Positions 25,603 through 34,549 of a stretch of 64,000 nucleotides of DNA are shown one piece after another (the first letter of the stretch is position 1; every line of letters begins with the position of its first letter). This DNA is from Methylobacterium sp. J-078 (GTDB lineage: Bacteria; Pseudomonadota; Alphaproteobacteria; Rhizobiales; Beijerinckiaceae): assembly GCF_022829285.1 (NCBI RefSeq), contig NZ_JAKSYI010000132.1, positions 1 to 64,000 on the forward strand. The letters are read 5' to 3'. Below the pieces are notes generated by a model. That model ran no database searches. It had not been told where the DNA came from and worked only from the letters and a program-made list of their open reading frames with translations. The translations under genes were made by a program, and so were the position numbers.

Positions 25603-25627
25603 AACGCGGGGCTCCGAGGCGGGTTCC
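25603..25627 (-). promoter_or_regulatory. EcfG-type general stress promoter for the DUF3072 gene
   Basis: On the minus strand GGAAC (25627-25623), a 16-bp spacer and CGTTTC (CGTT at 25606-25603) match the EcfG consensus GGAAC-N16/17-CGTT exactly. The GTG start is 35 bp downstream. Inferred by motif match; the consensus is established for Methylobacterium and relatives. Confidence 0.65.
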
Positions 25628-25804
25628 GGAGCGAGCCTTTCCCCGCGCGGTCGTCCCCGTGGCAGGGTGTCCCAGGTCCTCACGGCTTCGGATGGACCTG
25701 AAAGACAGGCATCGGCGGTGGCCAAACGGCACCGACCGCTTGACGGCTCCCGGCGCGGCTGGAACATGTCAACAACACTGACGTAAATTCAGGCCGCACC
25801 CGAC

Positions 25805-26329
25805 GTGACAGCCCGCGCGATGCCCGATGCCGATTCCGAGGACCCGACCCTGGCCGGCGGGTCCGGCGACGACCTCATCGAACTGCTGTTCTTCGCCTAC
25901 CGGGATTTCGTCGGCGATCCGGACCGCATCCTGGCCCAGTACGGCTTCGGGCGGGCGCATCACCGGGTGCTGCATTTCGTGGACCGCTATCCGGGCCTCA
26001 CGATCGCCGAACTCCTGGATATCCTGCGCATCACGAAGCAGAGTCTCAACCGGGTGCTCAAGGACTTGATCGAGCAGGACTACATCACGCAGAAGACCGG
26101 CACGAACGACAGGCGCCAGCGGCTCCTGTTCTGCACGGCCGCCGGCACCGTCCTGGCGGGCGACCTCATCCGGGTGCAGAGCCGGCGGGTGGCGCGCGCC
26201 CTGGCGGACACGGAAGCCGGGCGCACGGCGCAGCCCTCGGCCGAGAGCTTCCTGTTCGGGATGATCGAGCCCGACGCCCGGGCGGCCGTGCGCCGGCTGA
26301 TGGCGCGGCGCGTCCGGAGCGCCGCCTGA
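25805..26329 (+). CDS. MarR family transcriptional regulator (PetP-like)
   Basis: Winged-helix regulator of 174 residues starting at GTG 25805; ATG at 25820 is an alternative. The core FGRAHHRVLHFVDRYPGLTIAELLDILRITKQSLNRVLKDLIEQDYI (about 48-94) is the MarR DNA-recognition region, and the wing holds GTNDRRQRLLF. It is followed by an OmpR-type regulator at a one-base overlap (TGATG) and a histidine kinase. This order matches the PetP-PetR pair known from Rhodobacter and conserved in Hyphomicrobiales (recalled). It probably autoregulates the operon. The target genes are unknown here, since no cytochrome bc1 genes are adjacent. Confidence 0.9.
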   Translation: MTARAMPDADSEDPTLAGGSGDDLIELLFFAYRDFVGDPDRILAQYGFGRAHHRVLHFVDRYPGLTIAELLDILRITKQSLNRVLKDLIEQDYITQKTGTNDRRQRLLFCTAAGTVLAGDLIRVQSRRVARALADTEAGRTAQPSAESFLFGMIEPDARAAVRRLMARRVRSAA

Positions 26330-27054
26330 TGGCGGCACCGAGCCCCCGGGGGAGCACGGAGCTTCCCGACCACGCGCCCCACATCCTCGTGGTGGACGAC
26401 GACCGCCGGGTGCGCGAACTGCTGGCGCGCTTCCTCTTCGAGCAGGGCTTTCGCGTCACCTCGGCCGGTAACGTGCCGGAGGCCCGGACCAAGGCGCAGT
26501 GCTTCGTCTTCGACGCCCTCGTGCTCGACGTGATGATGCCCGGCGAGAGCGGCTTCGACTACGCGCGCGAGGTGCGCAAATCCTCCCGCGTGCCCATCCT
26601 GATGCTCACCGCGCGCTCGAACCCCAACGATCGGGTCATGGGCTTGGAGATCGGCGCCGACGACTACCTGCCCAAGCCCTTCGAGCCGCGCGAGCTCATC
26701 CTGCGGCTCTCCAACATCATCAAGCGCCGCAGCCCGGGCGGCGATGGTCAGGCGATCGGGCACGACACCGTGACTTTCGGGCCGTTCTCCTACCGGATCG
26801 ACCGGGGCGAGTTGCGCCGCGCGGACGAGACCATCCGCATCACCGAGCGCGAGCGCGAGATCCTCACCGTCCTGGCCCAGGCCGGGGGCGGCAACGTCGA
26901 GCGCGAGGCCCTGGCCGGGGGTGGTGGCCTCGCGGCCGAGCGCAGCATCGACGTGCAGATCAACCGGCTGCGCCGCAAGACCGAGGTCGACCCGGCCAAT
27001 CCCCTGTTCCTGCAGACGGTGCGGGGCGTCGGTTACCGCCTCGCGGTCGATTGA
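26329..27054 (+). CDS. OmpR-family response regulator (PetR-like)
   Basis: Two-component response regulator of 241 residues. The receiver domain (about 18-132) has the acidic pair in VVDDDRRVRELL, the phospho-acceptor Asp in ALVLDVMMPGESGFDY (about residue 67), Thr in MLTARS and Lys in LPKPFEPREL. The C-terminal winged helix (about 145-241) holds ITEREREILTVLAQAGGGNVERE and DVQINRLRRKTEVDP, ending RGVGYRLAVD. It is coupled to the MarR gene upstream. It should be phosphorylated by the kinase encoded 4 bp downstream. Confidence 0.94.
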   Translation: MAAPSPRGSTELPDHAPHILVVDDDRRVRELLARFLFEQGFRVTSAGNVPEARTKAQCFVFDALVLDVMMPGESGFDYAREVRKSSRVPILMLTARSNPNDRVMGLEIGADDYLPKPFEPRELILRLSNIIKRRSPGGDGQAIGHDTVTFGPFSYRIDRGELRRADETIRITEREREILTVLAQAGGGNVEREALAGGGGLAAERSIDVQINRLRRKTEVDPANPLFLQTVRGVGYRLAVD

Positions 27055-27058
27055 GACC

Positions 27059-28450
27059 ATGGCCGCCACCGGCCTGATCGGGCGCACCGCCACCTGGCTC
27101 GCCGCCCTCCCCCGCCGCCCCCGCATCTGGCGCCGCGTGGCCCGGGCCATCGGCGACGTGCTGCCGAAGGGCCTCTATGCCCGCTCGCTGATCATCATCA
27201 TCGCGCCGGTGGTGCTGCTCCAGTCGGTGATCGCCTACACGTTCATGGAACGTCACTGGCAGCTCGTGACCCGCCGCCTCTCGGCCGCCGTCACGGCTGA
27301 CGTCGCCGCGCTGATCGACATCTACGAGAGCTACCCGCAGGACAAGGATTCCGAGACCCTGACCCGGATCGCCAACGACCGGCTCAACCTCGACGTCGAC
27401 ATCCTGAAGGGCGCCAAGCTCCCGCCGGCGGGTCCGCGCCCGTTCTTCTCGATCCTCGACGAGGCGCTCTCCGACGAGATCCGCCGCCAGATCCGCCGGC
27501 CCTACTGGATCGACACGGTGGGCCGCTCCAGCCTGATCGAGATCCGTGTCTCGATCCCCGATGGGGTCATGCGCGTCACGGCGCGCCGCAGCATGGCCTA
27601 TGCCTCGAACTCGCACATCTTCCTGCTCTGGATGAGCGGTTCGTCCCTGGTGCTCCTCGGCGTCGCCATCCTGTTCCTGCGCAACCAGATCAAGCCGATC
27701 CTGCGCCTCGCCGCGGTGGCCGAGAGCTTCGGCAAGGGCCGCGAGATCGAGTTCCGACCCCGCGGCGCCCGCGAGGTCCGGCAGGCGGGCCACGCCTTCA
27801 TCGAGATGAAGCGACGCATCGAGCGGGCGATGGAACAGCGCACGACGATGCTCAACGGGGTCAGCCACGACCTGCGCACCATCATCACGCGCTTCAAGCT
27901 CTCCCTCGCCCTCGTGGAGCAGACGCCGGAGGTCGAGGACCTGCAACGCGACGTCGACGAGATGAGCCGGATGCTGGAGGCCTACCTCGCCTTCGCGCGG
28001 GGCGATTCCGGCGAGGTGGCGGTGCCCACCGACATGCGGGCGCTGCTGGAGGATCTGCGCACCGACGTGGAGCGCCTCGGCGCCCACGTGGAGGCGGTGG
28101 AGATGGAGGATCATCCCCACGTCACCCTGCGGCCGGACGCGATCCGCCGCTGCCTGTTCAACCTCGCGGCGAACGCCGCCCGCTACGGAGAGACCGTGGC
28201 CATCACGGGCCGGCGCGAGGCGCGCTCCTTCCTGGTCTCCATCGACGACGACGGGCCGGGCATCCCCCTCGACCAGCGCGAGGAGGTGTTCAAGCCTTTC
28301 GTGCGCCTCGACGACGCGCGCCAGGATGCCGGCGGCTCCGGTCTCGGCCTGTCCATCGCCCGCGACATCGCCCGGGCGCATGGCGGCGATGTGGGCCTGC
28401 ACGACAGCCCACTCGGGGGCCTGCGCGCCACGGTTCGGATTCCGGCCTGA
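27059..28450 (+). CDS. EnvZ-like membrane sensor histidine kinase
   Basis: Sensor kinase of 463 residues. Two membrane helices (SLIIIIAPVVLLQSVIAYTF near residues 43-62 and FLLWMSGSSLVLLGVAILFL near 184-203) bracket a periplasmic domain of about 120 residues. A HAMP linker (about 204-257) precedes the H-box LNGVSHDLRTIITRFKL (His near 268). The catalytic domain shows NLAANAARYG (N-box), DDDGPGIP (G1) and GGSGLGLSIARDI (G2). It lacks the usual P after HDLRT (HDLRTIIT instead of HDLRTPLT). It forms a pair with the OmpR-type regulator directly upstream. The signal is unknown. The start at 27059 directly follows the regulator stop. Confidence 0.92.
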   Translation: MAATGLIGRTATWLAALPRRPRIWRRVARAIGDVLPKGLYARSLIIIIAPVVLLQSVIAYTFMERHWQLVTRRLSAAVTADVAALIDIYESYPQDKDSETLTRIANDRLNLDVDILKGAKLPPAGPRPFFSILDEALSDEIRRQIRRPYWIDTVGRSSLIEIRVSIPDGVMRVTARRSMAYASNSHIFLLWMSGSSLVLLGVAILFLRNQIKPILRLAAVAESFGKGREIEFRPRGAREVRQAGHAFIEMKRRIERAMEQRTTMLNGVSHDLRTIITRFKLSLALVEQTPEVEDLQRDVDEMSRMLEAYLAFARGDSGEVAVPTDMRALLEDLRTDVERLGAHVEAVEMEDHPHVTLRPDAIRRCLFNLAANAARYGETVAITGRREARSFLVSIDDDGPGIPLDQREEVFKPFVRLDDARQDAGGSGLGLSIARDIARAHGGDVGLHDSPLGGLRATVRIPA

Positions 28451-28599
28451 CCAAAGAGCGATCCGGCGACGGATGCGGGATGTTTGACCGCATCCGAGCT
28501 TGACTGCACACGCTTGGCGGGCGCCGTACCGCGATGCTATGAGGGGCGCAGTGAACGCCATAGGGGCCGGTGCGCCGGGTCCCGAAGAGGTTGAGCCCC

Positions 28600-28794
28600 A
28601 TGAACAGCCCGCTGACCCCGCTCCTGATCCTCCTGCTCCTGCCGATCGGCGCCATCTGCGCGGTGCTCTACACCGATGCGGGCATCGAGCCGGCGCTGTT
28701 CTACGCCACCGTGAAGACCTTCGTGGTGCTCTTCATCGTCGCCGGTGGCCTCTGCTTCGCCGCGAGCCGTCTGGCCGAGCGCAGCGAGGGCTGA
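28600..28794 (+). CDS. Small two-helix membrane protein
   Basis: Predicted 64-residue membrane protein with two hydrophobic helices (LLILLLLPIGAICAVLYT near 8-25 and VKTFVVLFIVAGGLCFAAS near 36-54) and a short acidic end. GAGG lies about 13 bp before the ATG at 28600; an in-frame ATG at 28570 exists but has no site. No family is recognised. It sits 149 bp after the sensor kinase and ends at a perfect hairpin terminator. It may be an independent small gene or the tail of the two-component operon. Confidence 0.65.
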   Translation: MNSPLTPLLILLLLPIGAICAVLYTDAGIEPALFYATVKTFVVLFIVAGGLCFAASRLAERSEG

Positions 28795-28820
28795 TCGCTC
28801 CGGCGATTCCAACCGTCCCG

Positions 28821-28860
28821 ACGACGAAGGCCCGGACCGCGAGGTCCGGGCCTTCGTCGT
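28821..28860. terminator. Bidirectional terminator, perfect 18-bp stem
   Basis: ACGACGAAGGCCCGGACC (28821-28838) pairs without mismatch to 28843-28860 around a GCGA loop, followed by TTTC on the plus strand. It separates the small membrane protein from the convergent RND pump gene that ends at 28881. Confidence 0.8.
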
Positions 28861-28880
28861 TTCGGATGCCCGTCGCCGCC

Positions 28881-31800
28881 CTACTCGGCGGCGATGCGCG
28901 GCGGCAGGATCGATTTCGGGTCGTTGGCGGAGCGCGGCTGGGGCAGCGCGAATTCGCCCTCGGTGGGCTCGTCCACCGCGCCGACGAAGCGGCCGAACAG
29001 GCGCACGAACAGGCCCGAGAGATCGTCCACCAGGACGAAGATCGCCGGCACGAAGATCAGCGACAGGCCGGTGGAGACGATGAGGCCGCCGATCACCGCC
29101 ACCGCCATCGGCGCGCGGAACTCGCCGCCGATGCCGAGCGCCATCGCGGAGGGCACCATGCCGGCCGCCATCGCGATGGTGGTCATCACGATGGGCCGCG
29201 CCCGCTTGCGGCCGGCATCAATGATCGCGGTGGCGCGATCGACGCCGCGGGCCATCTCCTCGACGGCGAAATCGACCAGCATGATGGCGTTCTTCGTCAC
29301 CACGCCCATCAGCATCAGGATGCCGATCACCACCGGCATCGAGATCGGCATGTGGAAGATGAGGAGGCCCAGGATCGCGCCGCCGATGGACAGCGGCAGC
29401 GAGAACAGGATGGTGAGCGGCTGCAGGAAGTTGCCGAACAGCAGCACCAGCACGCCGAACACCATCATGAGGCCGGCGCCCATGGCGAGCGCGAAGCCCT
29501 CGAAGACCTCGCCCATCACCTCGGCGTCGCCGGTCTGCCGGATGGTGACGCCCGGCGGCAGGTCCTTGGCGGCGGGCAGGGCCAGGATCGCGTCGATGAG
29601 CGAGCCGAGGGCGTCCGAGCCCTCCATGTCGGCCTCTAGGGCCACGCGGATGGCGCGGTCGTAGCGGTCGATGGCGGTGGGGCCGCGCCCGAGGCTGAGG
29701 TCGGCCACGGTGGAGAGCGGCACCGCGCCCCCGCCCTTGACCGGAACCTTGAGGGTCTCGAGCTGGTCGAGGTCGCCGCGCAGGCGCTCGGGCAACTGCA
29801 CCCGGATCGGCACCTGCCGGTCGATCGTGTTGAACTTGGCGAGATTCGCGCCGATGTCGCCGATGGTGCCGACCCGCACGGTCTCGGCGATGAGGTCGGT
29901 GGAGACGCCGAGCTCGGCGGCGATGCCGGCCTTCGGGCGGATGCGGATCTCGGTGCGGTCGAGGGGCGCGGTCGAGAGCACGTTGACGAGGTGGGGTACG
30001 CCCGCTGCCTCGCGCTGGAGCCGCGCCGCCGTGTCGGCCACCACCGCCTTGTCGGGGCCCGACACGATCAGGGTGACGTCGCGCTGCCCGCCCTCGCGCA
30101 GGGCCCAGAACCGGATGTCCGGTACGTCGTGCAGGATCGCCCGGACCGCGATGTCGACCTGCTTCTGGGTGCGAGGCCGCGTGTTCTTCGGGGTCAGGTT
30201 GATGGTGAAGGTGGCGAGCCGCACCTCCTTCTTGGCGGGTAGCTGGCGGCCGCCGTCGACGAAGACGCTGCGCACCTCCGGCAGGGCGCGGATGCGCTCC
30301 ACCAGGCCGTCGCTGACCTGCGTGGTGTCGGAAAGCCGCGCGCCCGGGGGCAATTCCACCACGAAGATGGTGCGGGCGGCGTCCTCCGCCGGCAGGAAGC
30401 CCGCCGGCAGCAGGCCGGTGGACAGGATCGACCCGGCAAAGCACGCGAGCCCCAGCACCAGGGTGATGAACTTGTGGCGCACCGACCACGCGACCACGCG
30501 GGTGTAGCCCCGCATCACCGGTCCCTCGCGGGTGTGGTCGGGGCCGTGGTCGCGCAGGAAGTAGGCGGCGAGCAGCGGCGTGATCAGGCGCGCCACCAGC
30601 AGCGACATGAACACGGCCGCCGCGATGGTGAGGCCGAACTGCTTGAAGTACTGGCCCGCGATGCCGCTCATGAAGGAGACGGGGGCGAAGATCGCGATGA
30701 TCGTCGCCGTGATGGCGATGACCGCAAGCCCGATCTCGTCGGCGGCCTCGAGCGCGGCGCGGTAGGGGGATTTCCCCATCCGCATGTGCCGGACGATGTT
30801 CTCGATCTCCACGATGGCGTCGTCGACGAGGATGCCGGTCACCAGGGTGATGGCCAGCAGGCTGACGGCGTTCAGCGAGAAGCCGAGGCTGCTCATGACC
30901 CAGAAGGTCGGAAGCACCGAGAGCGGCAGGGCGATGGAGGCGATGAGCGTCGCGCGCCAGTCGCGCAGGAACAGGAACACCACGATGACGGCCAGCGCCG
31001 CCCCCTCCACGAGGCTCAGCATCGCCGAGTGGTAGTTGCCCACCGTGTTGATGACGGAGGTGTCGATCAGGTCGAAGCGCACGCCCGGGTGCCGGCTCCC
31101 GAGCTCGGCGATGCGCTTGGCGACCCCGGTGGCGACCTCGGCGTCGCTGGCGCCCGTGGAGCGCGAGATCGCGAAGGCGACGACGGGCTCGCCGTTGAAG
31201 CGCGCGAAGGTGCGCGGCTCCTCCGAGCCATCCACCAGGGTGGCGAGCTCGTCGAGGCGGACCTTGCGCCCGCCCGGCACGATGATCGAGGTCTCGGCCA
31301 GGGTGTCGAGGCTGGCCGCCCCGGCGAGCGTCCGGATGGACTGCTCCTGCCCGCCGAGCTCGCCGCGCCCGCCCGCCATGTCGGCGGCGGTGAGGCGGAG
31401 CTGCCGGTTCACGTCGGCCGCCGTGATGCCGAGGGCCAGCAGGCGGTCCGGCTTCAGGGTCACGCGGACCTCGCGGGCGACGCCACCGAGGCGCTCGACG
31501 CCGCCGACGCCCTTCACGCTCTGCACCTGCCGGGCGATGACGTCGTCGATGAGCCAGGACAGGTCCTCCGGCGTCATCGCGGGCGCCGAGGCGCCGTAGA
31601 TCATGATCGGCAGGCCCGCGATCTCGACGCGGTTGATGATCGGCTCCTCGATGGTGCGGGGCAGGTTCACCCGCACCTTCGAGATGGCGTCCTTGACGTC
31701 GTTGACCGCCCGATCGCTGTTCACCTCCAGGCGGAACTCGATGGTGGTGCTGGAGACGCCCTCCGAGATCGTCGAGATGACGTGCTTGACGCCCTTCACC

Positions 31801-32024
31801 CCCGCCACCGCGTCCTCGATCACCTTGGTGACCTGGGTCTGGAGTTCCGAGGGCGCGGCGCCCGACTGCAGCACCTGGACCGAGACGATCGGGATGTCGA
31901 TGTTGGGAAAGCGGGTGATCGGCAGCGCCCGGAAGCTGACGAGCCCGAGGACTACCAGGACCAGGAACAGCACGATGGAGGGGATCGGCTCGCGGATCGC
32001 CCAGGCGGAGATGTTCAGGCGCAT
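28881..32024 (-). CDS. RND efflux pump inner-membrane transporter
   Basis: AcrB/MexB-type transporter of 1047 residues. It begins MRLNISAWAIREPIPSIVLF (first helix), then PITRFPNIDIPIVSVQVLQSGAAP, a family hallmark. The TM4 motif GILVDDAIVEIENIVRHM (about residue 403) carries both proton-relay aspartates. Two large periplasmic loops follow the usual plan, and the C-terminus has VVTKNAIMLVDFAVEE and SLIFVPAIFVLVDDL. It lies 12 bp downstream of the adaptor gene. It differs clearly in sequence from the other pump in this window (5812-8913), so the two are not recent duplicates. Substrate range unknown; no outer-membrane channel is encoded nearby. Confidence 0.95.
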   Translation of the reverse strand: MRLNISAWAIREPIPSIVLFLVLVVLGLVSFRALPITRFPNIDIPIVSVQVLQSGAAPSELQTQVTKVIEDAVAGVKGVKHVISTISEGVSSTTIEFRLEVNSDRAVNDVKDAISKVRVNLPRTIEEPIINRVEIAGLPIMIYGASAPAMTPEDLSWLIDDVIARQVQSVKGVGGVERLGGVAREVRVTLKPDRLLALGITAADVNRQLRLTAADMAGGRGELGGQEQSIRTLAGAASLDTLAETSIIVPGGRKVRLDELATLVDGSEEPRTFARFNGEPVVAFAISRSTGASDAEVATGVAKRIAELGSRHPGVRFDLIDTSVINTVGNYHSAMLSLVEGAALAVIVVFLFLRDWRATLIASIALPLSVLPTFWVMSSLGFSLNAVSLLAITLVTGILVDDAIVEIENIVRHMRMGKSPYRAALEAADEIGLAVIAITATIIAIFAPVSFMSGIAGQYFKQFGLTIAAAVFMSLLVARLITPLLAAYFLRDHGPDHTREGPVMRGYTRVVAWSVRHKFITLVLGLACFAGSILSTGLLPAGFLPAEDAARTIFVVELPPGARLSDTTQVSDGLVERIRALPEVRSVFVDGGRQLPAKKEVRLATFTINLTPKNTRPRTQKQVDIAVRAILHDVPDIRFWALREGGQRDVTLIVSGPDKAVVADTAARLQREAAGVPHLVNVLSTAPLDRTEIRIRPKAGIAAELGVSTDLIAETVRVGTIGDIGANLAKFNTIDRQVPIRVQLPERLRGDLDQLETLKVPVKGGGAVPLSTVADLSLGRGPTAIDRYDRAIRVALEADMEGSDALGSLIDAILALPAAKDLPPGVTIRQTGDAEVMGEVFEGFALAMGAGLMMVFGVLVLLFGNFLQPLTILFSLPLSIGGAILGLLIFHMPISMPVVIGILMLMGVVTKNAIMLVDFAVEEMARGVDRATAIIDAGRKRARPIVMTTIAMAAGMVPSAMALGIGGEFRAPMAVAVIGGLIVSTGLSLIFVPAIFVLVDDLSGLFVRLFGRFVGAVDEPTEGEFALPQPRSANDPKSILPPRIAAE

Positions 32025-32036
32025 GGACTCGTCCGA

Positions 32037-33266
32037 TCAGCGAGGAGCGGCATCGGCGGCTTTTGCCGGCGTCGGCGCCACGGGGGACGGAACCACGGCC
32101 CGGACCCGGTCGCCGTCGCGCAGGAAGCTGCTGGCGCGGGCCACCACCGATTCCCCGGCCTTCAGCCCCGAGCGGATCTCCATGGCGCCCTCCGCCGAGA
32201 GGCCCGGCACCACCGTGCGGGCCTCGACCCGCGCGTCGGCGACCACGAAGACGCTGGCCCCGCCATCTGCCCCGTAGAGCAGGGCCGAGAGGGGGACAGC
32301 CACGCTGGTGCGCCGGGCGACCTCGACCTTGCCCCGCGCGAAGGCGCCGATGCGCAGGGTCGGATCGGGATCGAGGCTGATGCGGACCCGGCCGAGGCGG
32401 GTCGCGCGGTCGATCTCCGGGTCGATCCGGCGGACCCGGCCCAGGAGGGTGCGCCCACCGTCCCAGTCGAGGCGGGCGGGATCACCCACATGCAGGCGCG
32501 GCATCCAGGTCTCGGGCACCTCGCCCTCGAGTTCGATCTCGCCCCGGGCGATCAGACGGAACATCGGCTCGCCGGAGGCCGTGGCGGTGGCGCCGATCCG
32601 GGCGGTCCGCCGGCTCACGATCCCGGCTTCCGGAGCCCGGATCTCGGCGCGGGTGCGGCGCAGAGCGATCTCGGCCCCTTGCGCCCGCGCCGCGGCGAGG
32701 TCGGCTTCCGCCAGTTGCAGGCCGCCCCGGGCGGCACCGAGCCGCCCCTCGTTGGCCTGCGCCGTGGAGACGCGCTGCTCCAGGGTCACCGCGGTGGCGT
32801 TGCCGGTGCGGATGAGGCTGCGGGTGCGCTCCAGGGCGAGGTTCGCCTCCACCTGGGCGGCCTCGGCCTGCACGATCTGGCTGCGGGCCTGGAGGATCGC
32901 GGCCTGCGCCTTGGCGATGGTGGCGGCGTTGGCCGCCTCCTGCGTGAGGACCATCTCCAGGGAGAGCCGGGCCAGGGGCTGGCCGCGCGCGACCTGCGCA
33001 CCCTCCTCCACCAGGAGTTCGGTGATGCGCAGGCCCTCGACTTCCGGCGCCACCAGGATTTCGTCCCGCGGCACCAGCGTTCCGGTGACGACCGCCCGCT
33101 CGACCACTTCGCGCGGGGCGGCCAGCGCCACGGTCACGGCTGGGGCGACCGCGGCCGGATCGGGCACCGCCGGACCGTCCGCCGCCCGGGCTCCGGCACC
33201 GGTGAACCCGGAGAGACCTGCCAGGAGGGCCATCGCGCCGGCGTGAAGCGTGGGAAGGCGGCGCAT
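32037..33266 (-). CDS. RND efflux periplasmic adaptor (membrane fusion) protein
   Basis: Adaptor of 409 residues. A signal peptide (LHAGAMALLAGLSGFTGAGARAA, cleavage near 29) leads to a periplasmic protein. The two lipoyl halves (EILVAPEVEGLRITELLVEEGAQV near 69-92 and RAEIRAPEAGIVSRRTARIG near 207-226) flank a long coiled coil rich in Ala, Gln and Glu (about 100-195). The beta-barrel and membrane-proximal domains follow, with the terminal segment ASSFLRDGDRV. The start at 33266 is preferred over 33377 because only this one opens into a signal peptide. It is 12 bp upstream of its pump gene. There is no lipobox, unlike the adaptor at 4715. Confidence 0.92.
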   Translation of the reverse strand: MRRLPTLHAGAMALLAGLSGFTGAGARAADGPAVPDPAAVAPAVTVALAAPREVVERAVVTGTLVPRDEILVAPEVEGLRITELLVEEGAQVARGQPLARLSLEMVLTQEAANAATIAKAQAAILQARSQIVQAEAAQVEANLALERTRSLIRTGNATAVTLEQRVSTAQANEGRLGAARGGLQLAEADLAAARAQGAEIALRRTRAEIRAPEAGIVSRRTARIGATATASGEPMFRLIARGEIELEGEVPETWMPRLHVGDPARLDWDGGRTLLGRVRRIDPEIDRATRLGRVRISLDPDPTLRIGAFARGKVEVARRTSVAVPLSALLYGADGGASVFVVADARVEARTVVPGLSAEGAMEIRSGLKAGESVVARASSFLRDGDRVRAVVPSPVAPTPAKAADAAPR

Positions 33267-33466
33267 GGCGGACGGATCTCGGAGAAGGCGTCGACGGAAG
33301 CCCGAGGCCTCTACGAAGAGGCCGGCGTTTTCAAGGCGCCAGGCTCTTGTTCGCGGTCTCGAGCCGATCGGAACCATCGCGCCCGTTCGGGGCCCCAGGC
33401 ATGCAACCTTCGCCGCGCGGATGCGTTTTCAGGCGAATTGACAAGTTCAGCCCGAGGCAACGGATC

Positions 33467-33640
33467 ATGAGCATCTTCGAGATTCGCCAGATGACCAACG
33501 GTGCGATCCTGTGGACCGGCAGCGCCTGCGACGCGACGTCGGCCCTGGATGCCATGGCGCGTGAGGCCGGTTACGTGGATTTCGCGTCGCTCCCCGAGGA
33601 CATCCGCGCCGCCGATCCGGTCGCCCGCCCGATCGACTGA
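33467..33640 (+). CDS. Small conserved-looking protein, function unknown
   Basis: Predicted 57-residue soluble protein preceded by GAGG 10 bp before the ATG and followed by a strong terminator. It reads like a small modular unit: MSIFEIRQ, then ILWTGSACDATSALDAMAREAGYVDF, then an acidic end. The pattern of a short beta hairpin and helix resembles small DUF proteins seen in Methylobacterium genomes, but I cannot name a family. It is divergent from the RND adaptor gene at 200 bp and convergent with the Crp-type gene. Confidence 0.7.
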   Translation: MSIFEIRQMTNGAILWTGSACDATSALDAMAREAGYVDFASLPEDIRAADPVARPID

Positions 33641-33686
33641 AACAGCCACAGACTTCGTACGCCCTGTGCGAAGGATCGTGCAAGAA

Positions 33687-33719
33687 CCCCTCGCCTCTCT
33701 CAGGAGGCGAGGGGTTTTT
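33687..33719 (+). terminator. Rho-independent terminator
   Basis: CCCCTCGCCTC (33687-33697) pairs exactly with 33704-33714 around a 6-nt loop and is followed by TTTTT. It ends the 57-residue gene and may also act on the convergent Crp-type gene that stops at 33758. Confidence 0.85.
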
Positions 33720-33757
33720 CGTTTATCGAGTTCCGATCCGGCGCTCTGCGCGCCATC

Positions 33758-34549
33758 TCAATCAGGTGGCGATGGAGGCCCCCAGCGCGCGAGGTAGCTC
33801 GGATCGAACTCCCCGAGGGCTTGCAGGCGCGGGAGGTTGCGGATCATCAGGCTGCGGGAGCGGAACTCGATGAGGCCCTGGCGCCGCAGGTCCTGAAGGG
33901 TGCGATTGACATGAACGGTCGAGAGGCCGGTGGTGTCGGCGAGGTCGAGCTGCGAAATCGGCAGTTCGTAGCTGTCGCCCTGCGCCAGACCGACGGCGCG
34001 AAACCGCGTCAGCAGTTCGCAGAACAGGTGGGCGATGCGCTGGATGGCACTGCGGGCGCCGACGTTCAGCAGCCATTCCCGCAAGATCGCGTCATCCACG
34101 AGCGTTGCGCGGCGCATGGTCTGGACGAGGCTTCCGGCCTCCACCGCCAGCTGCTGGATGCTGGCGAAATCGAGATGCGCCACCCGGCAGGTCGAGATCG
34201 TGGAGACCGTGTGGTCCATGCGCGGGCGGAGCGCGAGGTCGAGGTCGCAGAAGTCGCCGGGAATCAGGTAGGCGGTGATCTGCCGGGGGCCGCCCCGACG
34301 CAGCTTGCTGCGGCAGGCCATGCCGTCGAGGAGGATGAAGATTCCCTCCGGAGCCTCGCCCTCCCGGATCAGGTCGGTTCGCGCCGCCACCGAGGACGCG
34401 GTGCCGGCGATCCGCTCCAGGGCGTTCCGCGCCTCCCCCTCCAGGGCGTCGAACTGCTCCAGCCGCCGGATCAGCGCGCCGGCGTCGCCGCGCGCCGGCT
34501 GGTCCGCGTGCAGGAAGGGGGCCCGCACCGCGCGCCGGTCCGTGATCAT
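33758..34549 (-). CDS. Crp/Fnr family transcriptional regulator
   Basis: Regulator of 263 residues. The cyclic-nucleotide-type beta-roll (about 35-145) has LIREGEAPEGIFILLDGMACRSKLRRGGPRQITAYLIPGDFCDLD, but no canonical cAMP-binding RxS phosphate motif. A long dimer helix follows, and the C-terminal HTH has LPISQLDLADTTGLSTVHVNRTLQDLRRQGLIEFRSR (about 199-235). There is no N-terminal cysteine cluster, so it is not a classical oxygen-sensing FNR. The start at 34549 is preferred because residues upstream (to 34672) are not family-like. No obvious target gene is adjacent. A decayed relative lies 450 bp away on the opposite strand. Confidence 0.92.
   Translation of the reverse strand: MITDRRAVRAPFLHADQPARGDAGALIRRLEQFDALEGEARNALERIAGTASSVAARTDLIREGEAPEGIFILLDGMACRSKLRRGGPRQITAYLIPGDFCDLDLALRPRMDHTVSTISTCRVAHLDFASIQQLAVEAGSLVQTMRRATLVDDAILREWLLNVGARSAIQRIAHLFCELLTRFRAVGLAQGDSYELPISQLDLADTTGLSTVHVNRTLQDLRRQGLIEFRSRSLMIRNLPRLQALGEFDPSYLARWGPPSPPD

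Noticed and set aside
30474..33470. A 998-codon open frame on the plus strand
   Set aside because: Antisense to the second RND operon, low-complexity translation, no ribosome-binding site or family motifs.
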